Positions 11,443 to 23,707 of a stretch of DNA of 64,000 bases are shown here, piece after piece (the first letter of the stretch is position 1; each line of letters begins with the position of its first letter). The position numbers and the translations under genes were made by a program. The notes under the pieces were generated by a model. That model was not told where the DNA came from and did not search any database. It saw only the letters and a program-made list of their open reading frames with translations. Source of the DNA: Hsuehochloa calcarea (taxonomy: Eukaryota > Streptophyta > Magnoliopsida > Poales > Poaceae); contig CM070601.1 in NCBI GenBank assembly GCA_036346395.1, positions 10,971,763 to 11,035,762 of the forward strand, read 5' to 3'.

Positions 11443-12560
11443 GTGTATATAGATATTGGAGTCAATCCAATGGAGGAGGAATTATGCCTTGTGGATAGCG
11501 GTACCACAAACTCTATACTTAGGGACACAAAATATTTCCTAACTCTTACAAGGAGAAAAGGAAATATTTTAACAATCGCTGGACGCGATGCAACGATAGT
11601 AGGCTCTGGTCGCGCTTCTATCACTCTCCCTATGGGTACACAATTGGAAATTGAGGATGCACTCTTGTATCCCGATTCAACATGAACCCTACTTAGTTAT
11701 AGAGATATCCGTCAGAATGGTTTTCATATTGAAACCCAAAGTGACAACAAAGAGGAATATCTACTCTTAACCAAAAATAACGGATATGGCAAACAAGTAC
11801 TAGAGAAAATTCCATCTTTAAACTCCGGATTGTACTATACATACATCAAATCCGTTCAACATATTGCGTACAAAGTAATTTTCTAAAATACTAATACATT
11901 CCAAACATGGCATAATCTCCTTGGCCACCCAGGCATTGGAATGATGAGGAAAATTATTAGTAATTCTATTGGTCATACATATCTCAAAACAAAATTTCCG
12001 GAATCCTCAGATTTTGTATGCACTTCCTGTGCAAGCGGAAAATTGATTTTAAGACCCTCTTATCTTAAAATCAGAGCTGAATCACTTAAATTCCTTGAAC
12101 GCATTCAAGGAGATATATGTGGTCCTATACAACCATTGTGTGGATCATTCAGGTACTTCATGGTTCTCATTGATACATCTACTAGATGGTCACATGTGTG
12201 TCTTTTATCCACACGAAACCATGCATTTGCTAAGTTAATTGGTCAAATCATCCAATTACGAGCACATCATCCTGAATATCGAATTCAATCAATTCGAATG
12301 GACAATGCTGCTGAATTTTCATCCTATGCCTTCAATGATTATTGTATGGCTCTTGGGATACAAGTTCAACACTCTGTTCCATATGTTCATACACAAAATG
12401 GTTTAGCGAAATCTCTTATCAAGAGAATCAAGCTCATTGCACGATCATTACTACGAATTGCAACTTACCAACATCATGTTGGGGTCATGCAGTCTTACAC
12501 GCTGCTGACTTAATACAATTGCGTCCAATCGCATATCATAGCACTTCCCGCTACAATTAG
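11443..12560 (+). pseudogene. Copia protease and integrase, pseudogene
   Basis: Protease: CLVDSGTTNSIL at about 11485-11520 keeps the catalytic DSG. The frame then stops at 11683. GAG-pre-integrase follows, with HNLLGHPG near 11910-11937. The integrase core lies in 11941-12513 with the first two catalytic aspartates in QGDICGP and RMDNAAEF. At the third position the codon at 12409-12411 is aaa (Lys) in NGLAKSLIKR, where Copia integrases have the catalytic Glu. The loss of the third acidic residue and the flanking stops make this integrase inactive. Confidence 0.85.
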
Positions 12561-13319
12561 TGCGTGGAAATCCACGGATATTTCCCATCTACGAAAGTTC
12601 GGTTGCGCTACATACGTCTCGATCTCACCACCGCATGCGTACCTCAATGGGACCGCACAGAAACTTGGGATCTATGTTGGGTATAAATCACCGTCAATCA
12701 TAAAATACCTCGAACCCCTAACGGGGACACATTTCTGACGTGCGATTGCATATTCAATGAGGAGCATTTCCGGCATTAGGGGAGACAATAAGTACCAAAT
12801 GAATGCCGAAATTAATTGGAATGTTCAAGGCATTCCTGCCTCAGACCCACGTACTACAGAGACTGAACTTCAAGTTCAGAAAATTATTCATTTGCAAAAT
12901 ATTACAAATAATCTGCCAGATGCATTTATCGATTATAAAGGTGTCACAAAATCCTATAACCACGCGAAATGTGCCTAAAAGAGTGGAGGTACCGAAAAAT
13001 ACCACTCAACTCGATTCAAAATAAGAGGGGAGAAGTGCGGCACAAATGGCGGATCTGACTTCTAACAAGCGACAAAGGAAACAAAATAATGTAAATGCAG
13101 ATCAACCTCAAGTTGATAGACACCAAAGGATCCTTGAACCCGGATCAACAGTGCACTCAATTCGATCACGGGACATCTAATACCCGACTCAAATGTTTTG
13201 GGAAATAACATTGAGTCATCGGGTCCAAGAAATTTCCACTAACTATAATGATTCTGGAGAATCATATGATGTAAGACTACAATTGTCGACATTTATTTCT
13301 CCACAACAATTGCAAACAA

Positions 13320-14920
13320 CCTTCAAAATGATCCAGATCCTAAGACCATGGCGAGTGCAAGCAGCGCTCGACCGGAACCAATGGAAGGATGCAATTCAAG
13401 CGGAGTTAGCCTCGCTCAATAAAAGAAATGTATTCACCAATGTGATACATACACCTCCCAAAGTATTCCTGTCGGTTTCAAATGGGTTTTCGTCATAAGC
13501 GGAATGAAAACAATGAGGTGGTGAGATACAAAGCAAGGCTTGTAGCACAAGGGTTCACGCAGAGACCCGGCATTGATTTCAATGAAATATATTCTCCAGT
13601 AATGAGTGGAATAACATTCCGATATTTAATCTCATTGGCAGTTAAAAATCATCTAGCTTTTGGTTGATGGATGTAGTATTTGCATATCTTTATGGGTCAC
13701 TCGATTCGGACATATACATGAAAGTTCCGATGGAATTTCAATTCGAATCCAAGCGCAAATCGCAATATGTATTGTGTAAAGTTGAACAAGTCTTTATACG
13801 GCTTGAAACGATCGGGTAGAATGTGGTACAACTGACTAAGTGAGTTCCTAACCAAAAAAGGATACTCCAACAATGATGATTGCCCATGTGTATTCATAAA
13901 AAGATCCTCAACAGGATTTTGTATTATATCTGTGTATGTTGATGATATTAATATCATTGGTAACACACAAGATATAGATGAAACACGCAATCATCTTAAG
14001 ACGGAATTTGAAATGAAGGATTTGGGTAAAACCAAATTTTGCTTAGGTATACAACTTGAGCACCTTCATACAGGCATTCTAGTGCATCAATCAGCCTATG
14101 TCCAGAAAATATTGGAAAAATTCAATATGGACAAAGCATATCCATCGAAAACCCCCATGGTTGTTCGATCTCTAGACAGCAGAGAAAGATCCATTTAGAC
14201 CCCGAGATGTCAATGAAGAGCTATTGGGACCCGAGGTTCCATATCTCGATGCTATCGAGCACTTATGTACCTTGCAAATTGCACCGAACGGATATTGCAT
14301 TTGCGGTAAATCTACTTGCTAGATCTGGCGCTACTCAACCAAAATACATTGGGTAGGAGTGAAGAATATCCTTAGATATCTTCAAGGCACTAAAGATCTC
14401 GGTCTATTCTTTCAAAGGAATAAAAATATGGATTTAATAGGATATCTGATGTCTTGGCTATTTATCGATCCCCATAATGCGGATCTCAAACAGGCTTTGT
14501 GTTTTTACGGTGGAACAGACTATCTCTTGGAAGTCTTGAAATGCAGACCCTAGTGGCTACATCCACTAATCATTACGAAATAATTGCATTATATGAAGCA
14601 TCACGTGAATGTGTATGGCTTGCGAGAATGATTAATCACATACAATGATCATGTGATATAGGTGCTATTTCATCACCTACCATTATCTACGAAGATAATC
14701 TTTGCTTGCGTTGTTCAAATGCAAGCGGGTTACATAAAGAGTAATATCACAAAACATATTGCGCCTAAACTATTTTACCCACATGAATTGCAAGAGAGTG
14801 GGGAAATCACTATTCTGCAAACTAAGTCTTGTGATAACCTCGCGGACTTATTTACCAAGTCATTACCAACTTCCGCATTCCAAAAATGTGTTCATGGAAT
14901 TGGTATCACGAAGACTACGT
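13320..14920 (+). pseudogene. Copia reverse transcriptase and RNase H, pseudogene
   Basis: The reverse transcriptase begins with a W..A...E...L motif near 13375-13420. It continues with VRYKARLVAQGFTQRPGIDF at 13520-13580 and the catalytic YVDD at about 13935-13946, followed by the DLGKTKFCLGIQ region. RNase H follows, with ILRYLQGTKDLGL at 14368-14405, and the C-terminal DNLADLFTKSLPTSAF near 14836-14883. Four or more frame changes and stops separate the blocks. The catalytic YVDD itself is intact, but no continuous product is possible. Confidence 0.85.
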
Positions 14921-15264
14921 GATTTGCAGATGTCGGGGAGAAATCTCCTAAGACTCTAACCCGTTCGGATAAAATATTGTACTCTTTTCCTTTATGAGTT
15001 TCTCATCAAGGTTTTTAATGAGGCAATATGACAACATAATCATTAATATATCTCTTTTCCTCACAGGGGTTTTAGGAAGATATGAACAGATATATGACAT
15101 ATCAACTTTTCTCCTTAAATTTTCCCACTGGGTTTTAAAGGAGTTTTTCATGGCATATCTATTCTATCGGTTCTCCTCATATTTTTCCCTACAGGATTTT
15201 TGGAGGAGTTTTTCCAAGATGATGAATTAGAAGATCATATGAAGACACATTGGCCAAGGGGGAG

Positions 15265-15437
15265 TGTTGTGAAACAATGCCCAATGTGCAAAACATTGTT
15301 TGTAACTTACACCCCTTACTTTATTGTCACCATTTCATGACACCCCTTACTTTATTGCCACCCCTTCTTCATGTATATATATATATACAAGATCGGAATA
15401 AAGAAGACCTTTTTTTTCTCTCAATCATTTCTCAACA
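15265..15437 (+). repeat. 3' LTR of the Retrofit-like element
   Basis: 173 bp, matching the 5' LTR except for one missing internal unit and scattered substitutions. It is preceded by a polypurine tract at 15253-15264. Confidence 0.93.
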
Positions 15438-15521
15438 TAAACTACACAACAGTATCGGAAAGAGAGAGCTACGCCACTCATCTTTGCCAACAATATGTAC
15501 AGCCAACAGGCAACAAATGAT

Positions 15522-18519
15522 GGCAGCATATCTGGTGCACATGAAGGCATTGGTGGACATATACACATGGTAGATCTGAACCGTCCAGCTCGAAATCAGC
15601 GGGTCAGATCAAGCCTCCCCGATCTGTGTGTTCCTCCCTGCTGCAAATTAGCGCTCAACCCCCCTGAAGTGTTCGTTCCTCCCCCGCCGCCCCTGCGCTA
15701 CGAGCAGCTCGTGCGCCCCCCGAAGCGTTCTGATTCCAGTCGCCGCCCCCATCTAGGGTTTGTGCTGCACGGCCCCTGCCCCGGCGCCGAGAAGCTCTAG
15801 TCCCTCCCCAGCTCCCCCTGTGCTGTGCGCCGCCCTGGTTCTCCTCTTCGCCAACTGGAACCCAACGCCTGCGCCTTGCCCCTCCGTCGCCCGCCCGAGC
15901 CCCTACGCCGCCGCCCCCTGCGCACGCCCGACTGTGCCGAGCCTCAGGTTTGCGCCTAGTCCCTCCCCCTCGAGCAGCTCATCCCCTGAGCTTCTCCTCG
16001 TTCGCGCTCCCGCTCAGCCGCCTGTGGATTTGGTGTTCTATCGATGGCATGCCACTACTACTACAATGTTCTATAGAGTATTGTTCTGAGAACTAATTTG
16101 TGAAATTTATAATGCGTCATGGAGTGTTATTCTGTGAACTATTTTCTTTTTTATGAATGTGTTTGTGAATCATCAGTGTTGGATATATTGTGTGTCTGTG
16201 AACCAAGACATGTACTCCTGTTGAGGTGTTGAATGCTTGCATTGGTTCTTCCATGAGCCTGATACTATTCTGAATTTGTATGTACCGATCTGATTTTTTT
16301 TTTGGTAGTAGTGAGCAACAGCTAGTACCATCTTGAGGTGTATAGAGATCAAGATGCATGCTTCTGATGTTTGTGATTGGTAACAGTGAGCAGCAGCTAG
16401 CATCATCTTGTAAATGCATGCTTCTGATTGCATAGAGATCAAGATGCATGCTTATGATGTTTGTGATTGGTAGCAGTGAGCAGCAGCTAGCACCATCTTG
16501 TAAATGCATGCTTCTGATTGCATAGAGATCAAGATGCATGCTTCTGATGTTTGTGATTGGTAGCAGTGAGCAGAAGTGAGCAACAACTAGCGTATATGCA
16601 TGCTTCTGATTGCATAGAGATCTAGATGCATGCTTCTGATGTTTGTGATTGGTAGCAGTGAGCAGAAGTGAGCAACAGCTAGCGTATATGCATGCTTCTG
16701 ATTGGTAGCAGTGAGCAGCAGCTAGCACCATCTTGTAAATGCATGCTTCTGATTGGTAGCAGTGAGCAGCAGCTAGCACCATCTTGCAAAATGCATGCTT
16801 CTGATTTTTTTGAATCATCAGTGAGCAGCAGCTATCAACATCTTGTATACATCAAGATAATTTGCATGGTTCTGAGCAGAAGATATGCAAAGCAATTCCT
16901 GATACTGTTTCATGACCTCATATAATGGAATCAGGCATATCAGATCAGGTTGAATGCAATAGTATCAGGATGTGCTCCAATGACATTAAATTCTGGCAGC
17001 ATGACCTCATGTAATGGAATGATGAAAGTTCTGATTCACTGATACATTCAATAATTGTTGGTTCTGACTCTAGCATGCATAATAAACTAATACATTCACT
17101 GATACATTCAAGAAAATCTGCATGGTTCTGATTGCATACATCAAGAAAGAGTAGTATCACATTCACTGACTTATCCTGCATGGTTCTGATTGCATACATC
17201 AAGAAAGAGTAGTATCACATTCACTGACTTATCCAACTGTATCGCATTCACTAGCTCATCTAGCTGTATCACATTGCTTAATACATCAAGAAAAAACTGT
17301 ACCATTGTATGCCTGCATTTGCTGAAGCTAATCAACAATGAAGCTTCCAGTCAACTTTTTCACATGACTAGTTCACATGTCAGGAAGACGCAAACATGTC
17401 CAGTTGATACCAGACATTTCAGCTTGTACAACATTCAGATAGCCTGATTCAGTGGTATGCATGCATCAATCATGCTTTTGTATTGAAAATGTTGCCATGA
17501 CAATGGTTTCACATTTTTATTCAGAAATGTTTGAATCACATGAGCTAGAACATGAGTAGTATCAGGTCAATGGCACTTACCAATATTCAGCAAACATGAC
17601 ACTTCTAAAAAAACATGAAAAATGCCAATCATGGCAATTCTGAATCTATTATGTTATTTGAGCAATACTAGAGTTTACCGAAGTCAATCACATCCTGGTA
17701 CCGTCCAGGATAACATGGCATGCACATATGGTACTTACACAAACACAAGAGCACTCAACTTAATTTATACAATAATGTCATTCTATTCAGTGATTACACA
17801 TCAATCAATATAGTGTCACAGTACATCTACAAATACAAAAGCACTCTGCTGCATCTAAAATGTTTACTTCGGTTGCTTGACACCATATTCTTCCATATCC
17901 TCCTCTGCATCCTTGGTATTATCGACGACGCCGACAGCAAGATCACAGAGCAGCGACCGGATCGAGCAAGGGGAGGGGGGCGGCGCAGGGGGAGGAGCGA
18001 CCAGATCGAGTAAGGGCAGGGCGCCGACGCAGGGGAGGCGGCTCGGCCCCTCCACCTGCGCTGCCCCCTGCGTCGAGGTAGTCACATCACCGCCGCACTG
18101 TGCCCCTATGCGGAGGCCGCTGTCACGGCACGCCGCCTGCATGGAGGCCACCCTAGGGCGTGATAGATGGAAGCCGTCGTCGGAGGGGGCTTCTTGTGTC
18201 GACAGAGGACGGTGGGGGCGACAACGCAAATGGACAAGGAGTCGTAGAGGCGGCTTTGACCACAGACGACGGCTCTCCTTAACCCTAGTAGCTCCTATAT
18301 GGGGGAGATTGAACGGGAGTGGGAAGAGTCCATCAGTGGGGGAGAGACGGGACAGATTGGGAATAAAAGTCAGGGAGGGGGGGGGGGGTCGCAAAAGCGC
18401 TATAAGTGGGGAGGTGGGAACGTCCGAGTCAATTTGGCTCGCCGATTTCAGATTCGACGGCCGCGATCGTATATGTGTACACGTCCACCAATACTTTCAT
18501 GTGCACCAGATATGCTGCC
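15522..18519. mobile_element. Mutator-like element (MULE), non-autonomous, 3.0 kb
   Basis: The ends are inverted copies of GGCAGCATATCTGGTGCACA, and similarity continues for about 85-90 bp. A 9-bp target duplication flanks it, acaaatgat at 15513-15521 and acaaaggat at 18520-18528, with one mismatch. Long TIRs with a 9-bp duplication are the signature of Mutator elements. There is no transposase. Just inside each TIR is a GC-rich block (15600-16020 and 17930-18260) resembling captured gene 5' ends, as in Pack-MULEs, but I cannot name a source gene. The middle holds a repeat array at 16315-16850. The element shares its TIR with the MULE at 31260-39555. Confidence 0.88.
16315..16850. repeat. Higher-order repeat array inside the MULE
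   Basis: Repeated words gatgcatgcttctgatgttt, gattggtagcagtgagcagc and gcatagagatcaagatgc alternate in a compound array of about 60-115-bp units. Open frames across it on either strand are a by-product of the repeat. Confidence 0.85.
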
Positions 18520-18553
18520 ACAAAGGATAAACGCCTTGCAAAGCCACGAATCA

Positions 18554-18606
18554 GATAATACAACCATCCTTTATTTATTTCATTCTCATGTATACTTGTA
18601 TGTTGA
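18554..18606. repeat. Direct repeat copy B
   Basis: Second copy of the 8914-8966 repeat, same orientation, on the other side of the Retrofit-like element and the MULE. Confidence 0.7.
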
Positions 18607-19254
18607 AAGCGAGGGATGCGGGACACGGCGGCGAACTGCAGTAGAAGGATGACGCTGAGAGGAGAACCGAAAAGACAAACAGAGTAGGCGAGGGAAACCC
18701 AACCACGGATACCGCGGGATGCGGCGACGGCCAGCAGCAGGAAGCGACGGGAGACCGCGAACCAAAGACAACCAGCCACGGCGCGGCCGCGTGCGGGCGG
18801 CGCGTCTGGCGTGGATAGTGTGCCTACACGACGATGGCGGAGACCAGAAGAGAAAGGGGCTCGAGCTGCGGACGGGACGACCAAACCGAGGAAATAATGC
18901 ACAAACGGAGAAAGAGACGATGGAGGCGATGTGAGGCGCAGGGCACGGGCAACTAACAGCTAAGAAAAAAAAACCGAAGGCGTGGCGGGACGAACAGCTA
19001 CGAGTGACGAGTACGTAACCAGACAGGTCCACCCCACCGCACGTTGGTGGGCAGCTTGCCTTGCCCCACTCGTCATTCGCGGCATAATTTAACAGCCGGT
19101 GAGGGGGTAAACAAGGACACGAGCCACCGGCTGGTCGATGACGCGGCGGCGACGGCGACCGGGTGGCGAATAATAAAAAGGAAAAACCGCGGCACCTCCA
19201 TTCCTCCCTCCCTCGCATCTCACCTCCCGATAAGACAGAAAGAGATAAGCTTCC

Positions 19255-19295
19255 TCTTCTTCTTCCTCCTCCTCCTCCTCCTCCACTTCAGCTCC
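19255..19295. repeat. CT-rich trinucleotide tract in the Di19 5' UTR
   Basis: ttcttcttcctcctcctcctcctcctcc lies about 170-200 bases upstream of the Di19 start codon; such tracts are common in grass 5' UTRs. A candidate TATA-like aataataaaaagg lies at about 19168-19181. Confidence 0.6.
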
Positions 19296-19459
19296 TCTCC
19301 TCGACAAGGAAGAAATCCACCGAGCTCCAATTCGAATCGCCCCGTCGCAGAAACCACGAGCTGATAGTGTGGAGTCGAGGAGAGGAGAGGCAACCACCAC
19401 CACGGGAGGAGAAGAGGAGGGGAACGGAATCGACAAGCCTTATCTACCCGGCCGAATCC

Positions 19460-21844
19460 ATGGACTCGGAGCATTGGATCTCGCGCCTGGCCGCCGCGAA
19501 GCGGTTCTATGCGGCGCAGCTCGGCCACGGCGGTGCGTCGACCACGCTCCTGGGATTATTTGTCTTTTTTGTTCTGCGGATTTGTTTCCTGGGAAGGTTT
19601 GTGATTTCTTGATCTGGGCTTTGTTTGGTGGGTGCAGATCGGGCGGGGATGGAGGAGCTGGACATGGATGAGGAGGCGAGGCCGGAGTTCGCATGCCCCT
19701 ACTGCTACGAGGACCACGACGCCGCCTCCTCTGCGCGCACCTCGAGGAGGAGCACCCCTTCGAGCTCCACGCGGCGGTGAGTGCCTTAATCTGCTGCTTG
19801 GATGATTAGAGAAGATGAAGTTTGTACTAGTGGTTGACCTGGAGAATGAGCTCATATTGGGGGTGTTGACCCGACCTGAAGAACGAGTCCCTCCCTTTTT
19901 TTGTTGGCCATTAGAAGTAGAAATATTGTAGTTTGACTAGAATATCATAGTTTGCATAAAGCTCCATTCTGGCTAATTGAAACTACAGATTGTGGATATG
20001 CAAAAAGGTAGGATTTTTGGCCTTGGTTAGTGTTCTTGGAGTAGAAAACTCGACCATAAAATTTGGAGATGGAAAAATGGTGGAAACTTTCGCATTCTTT
20101 GGTGGTGTAAGCTTATGGCTTGAGTGCTTGGGTCGGCAAACTTTTACTGGAAGAAGGTTGGGAAATGGGAATTCGGAGGAGAAAGATTTTAGTTTGATCC
20201 AAAGAATAGTCTCCAGTTGTGAGCCTCTCTACCTCTGGACGTGAATATCAGTAATCAGCTTTGCAAAAGAAAGTTAAATTTCATGTGTTTAACAGTTTTT
20301 TCTAGTTAAAATTTGAGAGTCTATTATGGAATATGGAGTGAAGGGGAATCTAGCTCTTCATGTGCAATCACTTTTCATGTCTGCCACTCCTTGCGATGCT
20401 GAGTGTAGATATTCTATCCATTAGGAGCGATGAAGTGGAACATTCTTATTTATTGGTAGCACAGAATGAAGAGAAATCAAATTGTTGTCTGATTTATCAG
20501 AGTCAAGTAAACAAGGATGTGATTCCAAGGAGCTGTAAATGTGATGGAGTGCTGCATATAGACTGAGGATTCTTTTTCTTTACCTCAGTTAAAGTGGCCT
20601 GGTGTTTATCTGTTTACTGCCAGCTTTGTATATAGCTGAAAGTATAGATAAAATCAAATTTTGCTTATGTTGTAGTATAATAATCTATATCATGGGTTGC
20701 TTTCATGTGCTGATGATTTCCCTCCCTCATTTCAGCCTTGCCCTATCTGCTCTGATAAGATTACAAAAGATATGCTTAATCATATCACTGTGCAACATGG
20801 GTACTTGTTCAAGGTACTCCCCACCACACCCCCGTTACATTTATTTCATGCTTACTCAAAACGATTAGCCCATGATGTAATACTTGTTCATGGACAGTTG
20901 ATGCATACAAATATCTCTTGTTTAGTTTAGAGAGGTTTTTTGTAATTTCGTGTAAGCTTCTTTAACTTTAGACCACCTACAGGATCGCCGCAGGTTGCGC
21001 AGATTCATTATTTCTGGGAGCCAGGCCCTTTCTTTGCTGAGCCGAGATCTACGTGAAGCCCATTTGCAGGTGCTTCTAGGGGGTGGTGGACATAGGTCAA
21101 GCAACAATAACACGACAAATATATCAGCTGATCCTCTGCTGTCATCATTTGGCCTTAGCTTCCCAACATCAGATGCCGAGGAAACATCAAAACCACCTAC
21201 TTCCATTCCAGATGATGCATCCGTGCTAAAAGAGATGCCTGCTCAGCTGTGGGAGTCAAGGTATATATTAACTCATGCTAGATAGAAACACTGTTGTGGA
21301 TATAGTCAAGGTTGTAGTGATCATCTTCTTCCCCTGTGCTCTTTTGCAAAACGCCAGAACCTTACTTCTCTAGATTTATTTATCTAGTCATGTCATTGTG
21401 GCCACTGTTATTCTTATGCCTTGTGGCAATGTTTAGTTTCAGTGCATTCAGAGCACAGGGAAATCTGGTTTGGCCTTGGGAATTTGAACTCAATAGTTCT
21501 ATATACTATAGGCCAATATTTTGCATTGATGACAGCCTTGCACTCAATAAGTAGGTCGAGCAGAAGCAAGTTGGTTTGACTGATAAACAGCATGTAACAA
21601 CAAACTTTTGCTTCACTTCTTTCATCTTTAGGAAATTCAGTGAAGTGTATCACTGAAGCAATGTTTTTTCAGGGCGACCACTTTTATTTAGTGAAACTTT
21701 ACAATTCAGTCATCTGCTTCTTTTTTCCTTGGCAGTATTGACTCGTCCCTCACAAGCGAAGAAAGGGAGCAAAAACGGAAACAAGCCAGCGTCAGAGCAA
21801 CATTTGTGCAAGACCTGCTGCTCTCTACTCTATTTGGGGACTAA
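19460..21844 (+). CDS. Di19: Di19 (DEHYDRATION-INDUCED 19) family zinc-finger protein, with a 1-nt frameshift in exon 2
   Basis: Five exons with GT-AG introns: 19460-19532, 19638-19776, 20736-20813, 20983-21260, 21736-21844. The product starts MDSEHWISRLAAAKR, the hallmark Di19 N-terminus, then has a first zinc finger beginning FACPYCYEDHD, a second finger CPICSDKITKDMLNHITVQH, a basic RRRLRRF stretch (nuclear localisation type), and the C-terminal Di19_C region ending LLLSTLFGD. Expected length is about 225 aa. Di19 proteins are nuclear, respond to dehydration and salt, and can act as transcription regulators. In exon 2, after GACGCCGCCTCC, one base is missing relative to the frame that would give the His half of finger 1 (AHLEEEH). 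The open frame therefore stops at 19778 if unspliced, and downstream exons fall out of frame. It could be a pseudogene, an allele or an assembly error. Exon structure elsewhere is intact. Confidence 0.88.
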
Positions 21845-23707
21845 TGAATCAAGATGAGGTAAGTTATCGCTAGATGGGTGCTTCCTGGTGCAGATTTGCA
21901 AAGATTAGTGCCCCACACAAGTTGCTGAATGCAATATCCATGACAGATAGCATGCTTCTGGCCCTGGTTTCCTCAGTAAGGTTCAGAGTTGATGTGGGCA
22001 TGAGGTATCTTAAGTTATTGTAACCGGTCTGTATCTTCAGTTCCATCACAATCCGCGATCAGCATATGATATCTATGTAGGTCGTGGTTGTGTTTGTACC
22101 GCTTCTATGTTTAGAAGCATTGGTTTGTTGTACCAACATAATAATTATGCTATGCAACAGAAGAAGGCTATGCAGTTTATCACTTGTGCGGGGAGCAATA
22201 AACAAAATGCCGAACTGTTTGGATCTGCAGGTGAAGTCTTTGCGCGTCAGCAGTCATGAGAAATCTGTACACTGTGCTTGGACCAAGGCTCAGTCATGAG
22301 AAATCTGTACACTGTGCTTGGACCAAGGCTCCTGCCTATCATGAACAAATTGAAGGTTCCATCACGGCTTGTTTGGATTGAGACCTGGAACAATTTTGCC
22401 TGGCCGGAGTACTCCCTGGACGCTCCCTGCAAGAGGCGTTTGGTTGGAGGCCTGGAGTTGCCATCTCCTTCCTGGCCTGGATACCTTCCCAGGCCACCAA
22501 AAACGTCCGCCTGGAGCCCAGGCAGCAGCAATAATGTTAGCTAATTGAGATTAGAAGTTAGTTAATGGACCATTTTCATGCTATTTATTTCCAATCCATC
22601 TGTTGGGCTAATATAATTTTCTCTAGACCTAGGTCTTCAATCAAACACCATATCCTTATGCTTGTCTGATCTGATAAAAATTATCTACTTTTTAGACTAC
22701 CTTCGGGCAGGGATGGAGCCGAGGTCTCAATCCAATCAAGCCCTTATTCTGTGGTTAACGGCACCAGCGTTCGTCTCCCTTTTGATAATGTTGCGCCGCG
22801 TTGTTGCCGAAGAGAACTGGCGTTATGGCTGCCGAGTGCGTATTTGCTTGGGCCGGTTGGTCCGTCGTGGAGCCATACGTGGAGAACTGAACAAAAGATC
22901 TCGTTGCGGATGTGCTCAGTGCCTTGGTCAAGTACTCAAGTTTGCTGCTTCCGCCTACATATGGCACGGCGGTTCATCAGTTCCCATCTGAAAACACTGC
23001 GGGAACCATACGGACATCAGCATCCTCCAAGCTGTCTCATTGTCGGAATCATGTCAGCGTCTGATACTCTCACGCTTCCAACCCTTACTCGGCTAATGGA
23101 TATGCAATTGCCTAGACACGAGGTGAAGATGTTGCGAGATTTGTAAACTCGTCCGATAAGATCACGGTGGATGAATATCTTGTTTGACAATTCGTTCAAA
23201 ATTATCTTGTTTGACAAAAACTCGAGACCCTGAAACCCTTTTTAAGTTCTCACAGGGACTATGGGCAGTAACGGGCAAACAAACGGTCAACACAAGGCAC
23301 CGAGGCAGTAGACTGTTGATGAATCCAGCAATACCACTCTTAAGAGCATATAAACCGATGAGTTTTACACCCGACAATTAAGTGAAAAACAACAAATCTC
23401 TCATATCTTTATATTGCAAACATGCATGCATCCACAACAGGTTACAAGCATATATGTCCATTAAAAGGTAGGACACATGCCAACAATCATCATTTAACTA
23501 ACCTAGCAGTTTTATTTCATCACGATCATCCAGCTGACAAAAATAAGCTGGAGGATATGTACCAATCTGCTGGCTGATAAAAAGATGCCAGAGGAAATAC
23601 CATAGGAAGCTGAAAAGCTTACGATGATAATAAGATATCATAATACATCACAGGAACAAGTCACCAGAGTGCATGCAGTGATTCCATACTGACTTGCTCA
23701 TTGTCGA
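21845..23707. other. Intergenic region between convergent Di19 and DUF1421 genes
   Basis: It holds the Di19 3' UTR with a candidate poly(A) signal aataaa at 22197-22202, a 40-bp perfect tandem duplication at 22254-22333, and the 3' flank of the DUF1421 gene. 22355-22545 has short inverted words (ctggcctgg / ccaggccacc) that may be a degenerate MITE. I see no gene in 22600-23400. Confidence 0.5.
22254..22333. repeat. 40-bp tandem duplication
   Basis: Two adjacent copies of tcatgagaaatctgtacact gtgcttggaccaaggctc plus two bases are nearly identical. They lie about 410 bp downstream of the Di19 stop, probably at or beyond the 3' UTR end. Confidence 0.9.

Larger units (their letters stand above)
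8999..15437 (+). mobile_element. Retrofit/Ale-like Copia retrotransposon, full length but decayed
   Basis: The element has two LTRs (8999-9187 and 15265-15437), both beginning TGTTGTGAAACAAT and ending TTTCTCAACA, and an exact 5-bp target duplication taaac at 8994-8998 and 15438-15442. A purine-rich tract (ccaagggggag) immediately precedes the 3' LTR. Between them lie, in order, a leader of about 1 kb, gag, aspartic protease, integrase, reverse transcriptase and RNase H, which is the Copia order. The short LTR and the cgttagcagcac word after the 5' LTR resemble grass Retrofit-like elements. Many stops and frameshifts rule out autonomous activity. LTR divergence indicates it is not recent. Confidence 0.93.

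Noticed and set aside
16117..16818. 233-codon minus-strand open frame with repeated SEACIYKM / AAHCYQ-like units
   Set aside because: It is a translation of the tandem repeat inside the MULE. Frames stay open in parallel on both strands and no domain is visible.
17864..18530. 176- and 217-codon frames on opposite strands in the MULE right arm
   Set aside because: Both follow from high GC content and reach into the TIR; no recognised family. A captured exon is possible but not supportable.
18586..19218. 210-codon minus-strand frame upstream of Di19
   Set aside because: Overlaps the Di19 promoter and 5' UTR on the opposite strand; low-complexity Ser/Pro/Arg and no homology recognised.
22751..23146. 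131-codon plus-strand frame between Di19 and DUF1421
   Set aside because: No domain recognised, two other frames are open over the same bases, and no promoter or intron signals support it.
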